From Spirochaetaceae bacterium (GTDB lineage: Bacteria > Spirochaetota > Spirochaetia > SZUA-6 > Fen-1364): 10,554 nt of DNA. The stretch spans positions 32,737 to 43,290 of the forward strand of contig PLNO01000341.1 of the NCBI GenBank assembly GCA_003141795.1, written 5' to 3'. The stretch's first letter is position 1. Each line of letters begins with the position of its first letter. Below are positions 5,562 through 10,554 of this stretch, one piece after another. A program made the translations under genes and the position numbers. The notes under the pieces were generated by a model that saw only the letters and a list, made by a program, of their open reading frames with translations, was not told the DNA's origin and made no database searches.

Positions 5562-8057
5562 ATGAAGATCGGAGAAAGGCTACTTTCAAGGCTGGGACGC
5601 ATGCGCTACCTGGCTGCGGTAGGTGCGGTGATCCTTGCATTTGTATTGCGTGAGGTGCTCTCCTACCTCGCAGGACCCAATTTTTCCGAGTATGTCGTCT
5701 TCTACCCGACCGCGATGATCGTGGCGCTTCTTGCCGGGCTGGGGCCCGGCCTCCTCGCCGTCCTGTCAACCGCGTTCATCCTCACTCTTCTTCGATTCGC
5801 GCCCGTGAGAGTACTGCCGTATTCGCCGCAGATGGCCAACCTCGTCAGTTTCACTGCTTTTATCGTTGTTTGCGCATTTCTCACTGTCGTGGCTGAGCTC
5901 TATCGACGCAGCCGAGTGAAGGCCGAGGCATATGACAGAGAGCAGGCTCTTCGTGAACGGCAGGAAGCCATTCGCCAGCAGGCCGAGCTTTTGCGCTTGT
6001 CTTTCGACGCAATCAGCGTATGGAATTTGGACGGCGGCATCGAAAGCTGGAACCGAGGCGCGGAGGAGCTGTACGGGTTCACCGAAGAACAGGCGCGTGG
6101 AAAGAACATCCGTGAGCTGCTGCACACCCGCCACGCTCTGCCGCGGCCGGAGTTCGAGCAAGTCCTACGCGCCCAGGGTCAGTGGGACGGGGAATTGTGG
6201 CACAGGACGCGTGCCGGAGCGGAGGTGGTAGTCTCCTCACGGTTACACCTCGGCCAGGGTACCGACGGAGAATTGAGGGTCCTCGAAATAGATCGCGATA
6301 TCACGGATCAAAAGCGTTTCCAGCAGGAACTTCAACGTGCCCATGACCAACTGGAGGAGAAGGTCCAGCAAAGAACCGCTGATCTCCAGAAGGCCAACCG
6401 CAGCCTCCTGATGATCAGTGCATGCGACCAAGCCCTCGTGCAGATGTCGGACGAACAGGAGCTGATCGCCGTGATCTGCCACATCGTGCAGGAAGACGGG
6501 GGATACGCACTCGTGTGGGCAGGGCTGACGGACGCAGATGGCAGAGGTGAGTTGCGCTGCGTCGCCTCAGCGGGCGACCGAAGCGGGTACCTCGACACGC
6601 TCAAGCAGAGCGATTCCTTGGGATCCCTTGCAGACGGACCAGCGGGCGACGCGGTTCGTGCCGGCAGCCCGGCTATTGTGGATGACATCACCCAAGTCGC
6701 CGGGGCGCCCCGATGGAAGGCCGGGGCGCTCGAAAGGGGGTTCCGTGGCGTAGCGGCATTCCCTCTTCTGAGCTCAGCGGGGACTGCCTTCGGTGTCCTG
6801 GTCGTCTACTCTGAGCAGGCTGCTTTCGCGGAAAGGCCACGGATCACGCTTCTGGAAGAGCTGGTTAACGACCTCGCCTTCGGCCTGATGGCGCTCCGAG
6901 CACGTCAGGAGCGTGATCAGGCCCAGCAGGCTCTCGAGTCGCAGGCACGACAGCTTCGGATTCTGGCCGGCGAGGTGGTGATGTCAGAGCAGCGAGAGCG
7001 GAATAGAATTGCCCAGCTGCTCCACGACCATCTGCAACAGCATCTGGCAGCCGCCCTGTACGGCCTCAACGAGCTGAAAAGGGAAAGCGCGGCCGCAGAA
7101 CGCATGGCGGCGGTTGTCCGGCTCGACGGCATTCTCCGGGAGAGCATCGCCATGTCTCGATCGCTCACTTCAGAGCTCGGTCACCCGGCCATGATGGAAC
7201 CCGATCTCAGCGTCGGCCTCGAATGGCTTGCATCCTGGATGAAGGAAAAACACGGACTTGATGTGATCATTCACACGAGCGTCCCCGTCATCCTCAATGC
7301 CGAGGATGTTCGGATCACGCTGCTCCAGGCGGTCCGTGAGCTTCTTTTCAATGTGGCAAAGCATGCGAAGACGAAAAACGCCGTTATCACTCTCACACGG
7401 TCCTCTGATGATCGAATCCTCGTGACGGTCAGCGACGACGGCGTCGGGTTCGACTCCTCCCGCATCGCTCCGCTTCGTGAGTCAGGCGCGGGTGGCATGG
7501 GCCTCTTCAGCCTCCGTGAGCGCCTCACGCTGAGCGGAGGAGGTATCGAGGTTTCCAGCTCTTTGGGGAAGGGGAGCCGGGTCACGGTCTGGGTCCCTGC
7601 CTCGCCCCATGTCGCGACAACTCCCCCGGTCCCCATGACCATGGTCCCGCCTAAAGTGCGGGGTGATGTCTCCTTGGGTCGGGCGGGTGGAAACAGGATC
7701 CGTATTCTCCTCGCCGATGATCATGCTATCGTCAGGGACGGGCTCGTGTTTCAGCTCGCGCAGCAAGCCGACATGGAAGTCGTCGGCGTGGCTTCGAACG
7801 GCGAGAGCGCCATTGAGATGGCAGACGCGTTGCGGCCCGACGTCGTGACCATGGACGTCGGGATGCCCGGAATCGGCGGAATCGTGGCTGCGAGACAGAT
7901 CCATGCGAAGTACCCGGAAATCACGGTGATCGGGGTTTCCATGTACGATGATGCAGCCCACGAAGCCGCCATGCGCGACGCGGGGGCAGTGGCACTCGTT
8001 TCGAAGAGCGCCTCTATTGAAATCCTGCTCTCAGCCATTCGTGCGGCCGTGTCATAG
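5562..8057 (+). CDS. Membrane hybrid histidine kinase: DUF4118-PAS-GAF-HisKA_3-HATPase-REC
   Basis: An 831-residue inner-membrane sensor kinase. Residues about 14-112 are a DUF4118-like hydrophobic domain (AVGAVILAFVL, VVFYPTAMIVALLAGLGPGLL, SFTAFIVVCAFLTVV). A PAS domain follows (about 141-251, 'FDAISVWNLDGGIESWN...A.ELYGFT.EQARG'), then a coiled coil (252-281) and a GAF domain (281-446, 'ICHIVQEDGGYALVWAGL'). The dimerisation domain is of the NarX/DegS HisKA_3 type, with ERNRIAQLLHDHLQQHL and phospho-acceptor His488. The HATPase has the N-box RELLFNVAKHA, G1 SDDGVGFD and G2 GGMGLFSLRERL. After a Pro-rich linker comes a receiver (712-831) with D719/D720, phospho-Asp765 in TMDVGMPG and Lys815; no output domain follows. 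ATG at 5562 has AGGAGG 5 nt upstream, so the upstream Arg-rich in-frame codons from 5490 are probably untranslated. The ligand is unknown; the response regulator encoded downstream is the likely partner. Confidence 0.92.
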   Translation: MKIGERLLSRLGRMRYLAAVGAVILAFVLREVLSYLAGPNFSEYVVFYPTAMIVALLAGLGPGLLAVLSTAFILTLLRFAPVRVLPYSPQMANLVSFTAFIVVCAFLTVVAELYRRSRVKAEAYDREQALRERQEAIRQQAELLRLSFDAISVWNLDGGIESWNRGAEELYGFTEEQARGKNIRELLHTRHALPRPEFEQVLRAQGQWDGELWHRTRAGAEVVVSSRLHLGQGTDGELRVLEIDRDITDQKRFQQELQRAHDQLEEKVQQRTADLQKANRSLLMISACDQALVQMSDEQELIAVICHIVQEDGGYALVWAGLTDADGRGELRCVASAGDRSGYLDTLKQSDSLGSLADGPAGDAVRAGSPAIVDDITQVAGAPRWKAGALERGFRGVAAFPLLSSAGTAFGVLVVYSEQAAFAERPRITLLEELVNDLAFGLMALRARQERDQAQQALESQARQLRILAGEVVMSEQRERNRIAQLLHDHLQQHLAAALYGLNELKRESAAAERMAAVVRLDGILRESIAMSRSLTSELGHPAMMEPDLSVGLEWLASWMKEKHGLDVIIHTSVPVILNAEDVRITLLQAVRELLFNVAKHAKTKNAVITLTRSSDDRILVTVSDDGVGFDSSRIAPLRESGAGGMGLFSLRERLTLSGGGIEVSSSLGKGSRVTVWVPASPHVATTPPVPMTMVPPKVRGDVSLGRAGGNRIRILLADDHAIVRDGLVFQLAQQADMEVVGVASNGESAIEMADALRPDVVTMDVGMPGIGGIVAARQIHAKYPEITVIGVSMYDDAAHEAAMRDAGAVALVSKSASIEILLSAIRAAVS

Positions 8058-8166
8058 AAGTTCGACACAGGCTTCAACAATTCGCTTCTATGCCCCGGAC
8101 GGCACGTTCGCTACTCTTGCATTGCTGCTGCAACCAAAGGACGGGAGGCGGTCGTAGCGCATAGAA
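8053..8166 (+). promoter_or_regulatory. Alternative-pairing region between the kinase and response regulator genes
   Basis: The middle arm CTTCTATGC (8085-8093) can pair upstream with CATAGAAG (8053-8060, overlapping the kinase stop codon) or downstream with GCATAGAA (8159-8166). The two helices of 8 bp each exclude one another, which resembles an attenuator-like switch in the 139-nt gap. A short dyad TTGCA-N7-TGCAA (around 8117-8133) sits between them. I see no convincing promoter and no T-run here, so the regulator gene is probably read through from the kinase promoter. Confidence 0.3.
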
Positions 8167-8196
8167 ATCTGATCCGGTCCAGGGAGATTCGGCGGC

Positions 8197-8829
8197 ATGC
8201 TCCACATCGCGCTCTGTGACGATCATCCCCTCTTTCGGGAAGGCGTGAAGCGTATCCTACTGCGGCAACCGGACTTCCAGGTTGACGAGGATGTCGGAAC
8301 CGGCGCGGAGCTCCTGGCAGGCGTTGCAGGTCGACACATTGACGTGATCATCCTCGATATCACGCTTCCGGACATGAACGGGTTGGACGTGGTCAAGGCG
8401 CTGCAGACTGCAGGCTGCCAAGCCGCGGTCCTGATATTGAGCATGCACCCCGAGGAACAGTATGCGCTACGCGCCTTGAAAGCAGGCGCCTCAGGCTACC
8501 TCCAGAAAGAGAGCGTACCGGATGATCTTGTGACTGCGGTGCGTAGAGTGGCGGAAGGAAGCAGATATGTCACGCCGACACTCGCCGAAAGGCTCGCTAC
8601 GGAGCTTGGAGGCATGGACCCAAGGCTGCCGCACGAACGTCTGTCAGACCGGGAATACGAGGTTCTCCGACTTCTTGCGCTCGGAAAAGGGGTCAAGGAA
8701 ATCGCCAAGGACCTTATGCTAAAATCGCCGACGGTTGCGACATACCGGGCACGCTTGATGGCAAAACTCGGCCTTACCACGATCGTCGATCTGGTCCGCT
8801 ACGTTCTGGAACACAAGCTCATCGAATAG
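8197..8829 (+). CDS. NarL/FixJ-family response regulator (REC-LuxR-type HTH)
   Basis: A 210-residue DNA-binding response regulator of standard family length. The receiver (1-120) has acidic D8/D9 in ALCDDHP, phospho-acceptor D54 in IILDITLPDMNG, switch S82 in ILSMHPEEQYA and K104 in GYLQKES. The C-terminal LuxR-type helix-turn-helix (about 147-210) begins LSDREYEVLRLLALGKGVKEI and carries the recognition helix SPTVATYRARLMAKLG. HisKA_3 kinases characteristically pair with NarL-type regulators, so the upstream hybrid kinase, 139 nt away on the same strand, is the probable phosphodonor. The start is fixed by the receiver beginning MLHIALCDDH; the ribosome site is weak or distant (AGGGAG 10 nt upstream). 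Target promoters cannot be read, but the dyads before the PRC-barrel and lipoprotein genes are candidates. It converges on the YkgJ gene with 8 nt between stops. Confidence 0.93.
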   Translation: MLHIALCDDHPLFREGVKRILLRQPDFQVDEDVGTGAELLAGVAGRHIDVIILDITLPDMNGLDVVKALQTAGCQAAVLILSMHPEEQYALRALKAGASGYLQKESVPDDLVTAVRRVAEGSRYVTPTLAERLATELGGMDPRLPHERLSDREYEVLRLLALGKGVKEIAKDLMLKSPTVATYRARLMAKLGLTTIVDLVRYVLEHKLIE

Positions 8830-8837
8830 AAATCGCA

Positions 8838-9149
8838 TCAAGAATGCGGCCAACCCGCGACCTCGCGGGAGCCCCGCCGCCCCGGAATTGCCGCTTCGGG
8901 CCGTGTCAAGACCTCCAGGCGGAGAAGGTTTGCGAAGGCCTCCTGCGCGGACATGCCGCATGTCTCAACGTTCGCCTGCATTGCAGCGCAGATAGCTGGC
9001 CGATCAGGATGCCCGTATAGGCGGCACAGGTTGTCGTGCGACAATTGCACGCAACGAATACCTGCCGGTTTGCCCTCCGCCATGCCGGGAATCGCCGAGG
9101 AAATGGACACAGCGATGCAGCAGGCACCGCAACCCGCCCGGCATCTCAT
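8838..9149 (-). CDS. YkgJ-family cysteine-cluster protein
   Basis: A 103-residue small protein of the YkgJ/CxxCxxCC family (annotated as zinc- or iron-chelating). It opens MRCRAGCGACC (C3, C7, C10, C11), followed by the family pattern SISSAIPGM, GKPAGIRC (C33), LCRLYG (C42), RPAIC (C54) and ETCG (C64), giving eight Cys suited to binding a metal or Fe-S centre. The biochemical role of the family is not established. ATG at 9149 overlaps the TGA of the ATP-grasp gene (ATGA at 9149-9146), and an AGGA is immediately upstream, so translation is coupled. The link to an ATP-grasp ligase and a C39-like protein suggests a common pathway, but I cannot name it. The C-terminus faces the response regulator gene tail to tail. 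Confidence 0.88.
   Translation of the reverse strand: MRCRAGCGACCIAVSISSAIPGMAEGKPAGIRCVQLSHDNLCRLYGHPDRPAICAAMQANVETCGMSAQEAFANLLRLEVLTRPEAAIPGRRGSREVAGWPHS
8854..8869. repeat. GC-rich palindromic hairpin at the convergent gene ends
   Basis: CCCGCGA (8854-8860) and TCGCGGG (8863-8869) form a perfect 7-bp stem with a 2-nt gap inside the last codons of the YkgJ gene. It is 25 nt past the stop of the response regulator gene on the plus strand, so it could help end that transcript. No T-run follows on the plus strand; overlap with coding sequence makes chance in a GC-rich region plausible. Confidence 0.3.
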
Positions 9150-10165
9150 CCTACCGGCTCCACGAATCCCTGGCGCGACATCGATTCTGCGGCGATTCTC
9201 CGTATCATGTCCCCGTGGTCTATCCCGAGCAGCTCAAAGGCTGCCCGCGGAAGGAAGCTGCCCGGTCCGAGGCCGGGCATGATGTTGATTTCAAGAACGA
9301 ACAAGCCCCTGCTGTCCGCGCGAATGTCGATCCGCGCATAGTCTTTTGCACCGACGGCGTCGAAGGTCCGGCCCGCCATCTCCCGCAGAACGCCCCGCAG
9401 GCCACGGTCCTTCACGGGCTTTACCCTTACCGCGCCCCTCCGCGCCCTGTCTTCGCTCAGAATCCGCTCCTCGCAATCCATTGAATCCCAGTCAATCTCG
9501 ATCGGGAAGTAGAAGCGGGTTTTGGAGTCGACGATGCCGACGCTGAACTCCCGCGCCTCCTTCTCCCCAATGAACCCCTCCACCATCGCAGGTTGGTGAT
9601 GACGGCGAAATACGTGCTCCACGACTCGTTCAAGCGTCTCGATGTCGCGGACAATAGAGTTCTGGGACACCCCACGGTGCCCCCCCTCGCGGAGAGGCTT
9701 GACGAAGAGCGGGAATCCTATCGCAGTCGCCTGGTTGAGCAGATCTGGATGGCCCGGCTGGGCAACGAAGAATCGGGGCGTGGGAATTCCGAGGCGATTG
9801 AGGATCTCCTTGGTGCGCCCCTTGTCAAGACCCATTCGGACGGTTGCCGCCGAAGACCCGAGGTGCAGGTACCCCCAGGCTTCCAGGATATCCGGGAGGA
9901 AGCCGCATTTTCGCTTCTCATCGAGATATTCGGCGATGTTGAACACAAACGTTCGATGAGGATCCGACCCACGCCTTGCAAGCCGCGCGAAAAGGTCTGA
10001 TTCGGTCGAAGCGTGGATCGCCCGCATCTTCTTCCACTTCTTCGCAAGGCTGCACTCTATGATGTTGTATGTCGCCCTCGATCTCCATGGCGTTGTGCCC
10101 GGGACACGAAGAAGGATCATGTCGGTAGTTCTTTCTTTCGAACTCCCACCGCTTGTCCCCGCCAT
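9146..10165 (-). CDS. ATP-grasp ligase resembling D-Ala-D-Ala ligase
   Basis: A 339-residue ATP-grasp enzyme, near the Ddl length but with a divergent N-terminal third. It shows VFNIAEYLDEK (74-84), GFLPDILEAWGYLHLGSS (88-105), LDKGRTKEILNRLGIPTPRF (113-132), the ATP-lysine in FPLFVKP (K156), a Gly-rich loop (160-165), VEGFIGEKEAREFSVGI (195-211) and the Mg-binding end YARIDIR (276-282) with LEINIMPGLGPGSFLP (E292, N294). Such enzymes activate a carboxylate as acyl phosphate and join it to an amine; the substrates cannot be read here. A cell-wall Ddl would usually lie near mur genes, which are absent. ATG at 10165 directly abuts the TGA of the C39-like gene and has GAGGG 6 nt upstream; ATG at 10120 is an alternative with a weaker site. 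The gene is coupled to the YkgJ gene by ATGA. A peptide or modified amino-acid ligase is my inference. Confidence 0.82.
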   Translation of the reverse strand: MAGTSGGSSKERTTDMILLRVPGTTPWRSRATYNIIECSLAKKWKKMRAIHASTESDLFARLARRGSDPHRTFVFNIAEYLDEKRKCGFLPDILEAWGYLHLGSSAATVRMGLDKGRTKEILNRLGIPTPRFFVAQPGHPDLLNQATAIGFPLFVKPLREGGHRGVSQNSIVRDIETLERVVEHVFRRHHQPAMVEGFIGEKEAREFSVGIVDSKTRFYFPIEIDWDSMDCEERILSEDRARRGAVRVKPVKDRGLRGVLREMAGRTFDAVGAKDYARIDIRADSRGLFVLEINIMPGLGPGSFLPRAAFELLGIDHGDMIRRIAAESMSRQGFVEPVG

Positions 10166-10554
10166 TCAGTCCCTCGGGACTTCGAGCACGGTGCTCGTCT
10201 TCAGCGCCGCAAGAACCTGGCCGGCGGGATAGAAGCGGTTTTCACCGATCATCGTCACACCGTCGTCGTAGCGCAGCCCGTTGTCATCCCAATCAGCGGG
10301 ATAGGGATCGTAGACGATGAAGTAGCTCAAGTCGAGGCTGTACCCCTCCACCCGCACGTAGTGACCGTCCTGGTATCCGTAATATCGACCGAACACATCT
10401 TCCCGGGGATCTCCAGCCACCTGCTGTATTCCGCCGCTACGGATCAGCACCAGCGCGGGACCGCACTCTGAAGGCCCTGCGTCGAACTGGGTCCGGTACC
10501 AATTCAGGTCCCAGCGCCCGACCTGGCGTGACGCTATCGGCGTCACGAACACAA
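10166..10554 (-). CDS. C39-like (papain-fold) peptidase domain protein, C-terminal part
   Basis: About 129 residues of a protein cut by the right edge; the start is outside the window. What is visible matches the second half of C39_2-type papain-fold domains: a strand ECGPALVLIRSGG, then QDGHYVRVEGYSLDLSYFIV with the probable catalytic His, then YDPYPADW with the Asp that usually follows it, and a closing GENRFYPAGQVLAALKTST. The Cys in SECGP lies only about 34 residues before the His, too close for the usual nucleophile, so the catalytic Cys is probably in the missing N-terminal part. The family includes bacteriocin-leader peptidases and uncharacterised hydrolases. No membrane segment is visible. 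The TGA stop is directly followed by the ATG of the ATP-grasp gene, so the two are coexpressed. Family assignment is moderate, function unknown. Confidence 0.55.
   Translation of the reverse strand, partial: VFVTPIASRQVGRWDLNWYRTQFDAGPSECGPALVLIRSGGIQQVAGDPREDVFGRYYGYQDGHYVRVEGYSLDLSYFIVYDPYPADWDDNGLRYDDGVTMIGENRFYPAGQVLAALKTSTVLEVPRD

Noticed and set aside
5114..5653. Open frame of 179 codons on the plus strand spanning the divergent gap
   Set aside because: It runs across the PRC-barrel start, a strong promoter and the kinase start, and has no family resemblance.
10241..10470. Cys in SECGP as the catalytic Cys of the C39-like protein
   Set aside because: Only about 34 residues separate it from the likely catalytic His, much less than in papain-fold C39 domains.
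1..10554. CRISPR array, tRNA, rRNA, insertion sequence or attachment site
   Set aside because: No regular spaced repeats, cloverleaf, rRNA-like segment, transposase motifs or terminal inverted repeats were found on reading.

Overview
The window is a GC-rich, gene-dense stretch of bacterial chromosome with clear Shine-Dalgarno sites, four-base start/stop overlaps and short gaps. A lipobox lipoprotein and a signal-peptide LysM protein point to a diderm (Gram-negative type) bacterium. The layout of the LysM protein (Ala-rich helical N-terminus, then one C-terminal LysM with a DCLWRIA-type core) reminds me of spirochaete proteins, so an environmental high-GC Spirochaetota is my first guess and a deltaproteobacterium-like lineage the second. 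This is an impression from family knowledge, not a phylogeny. I see no mobile element, CRISPR array, tRNA or rRNA.

Left block (minus strand, 2714 to 1): a probable promoter, an M20-fold peptidase homologue with several altered metal-ligand positions, a GT81-type glucosyl-3-phosphoglycerate synthase joined to it by an ATGA overlap, and the N-terminal part of a GT4 glycosyltransferase that leaves the window. The two transferases suggest a glucosylglycerate-type compatible solute or glycan; a GT4 acting after GpgS would fit mannosylglucosylglycerate.

Envelope block (minus, 4452 to 2953): an Ala-rich lipoprotein and a secreted LysM protein 9 nt apart, both with similar helical repeats, preceded by two stacked inverted repeats that cover the putative promoter. 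A gene for a two-domain PRC-barrel-like protein (minus, 5353 to 4628) lies upstream and is divergent from the next block.

Signalling block (plus, 5562 to 8829): a good sigma70-type promoter, a large membrane hybrid histidine kinase (DUF4118-PAS-GAF-HisKA_3-HATPase-REC) and a NarL-type response regulator. The gap between them can form alternative stem pairings.

Right block (minus, 10554 to 8838): the C-terminal part of a C39-like papain-fold protein, a D-Ala-D-Ala-ligase-like ATP-grasp enzyme and a small YkgJ-type cysteine-cluster protein, joined by TGAATG and ATGA junctions. This tightly coupled trio has no obvious assigned pathway and, with the altered M20 homologue, is the most interesting part of the window. 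No stretch of more than 300 bases lacks a gene.
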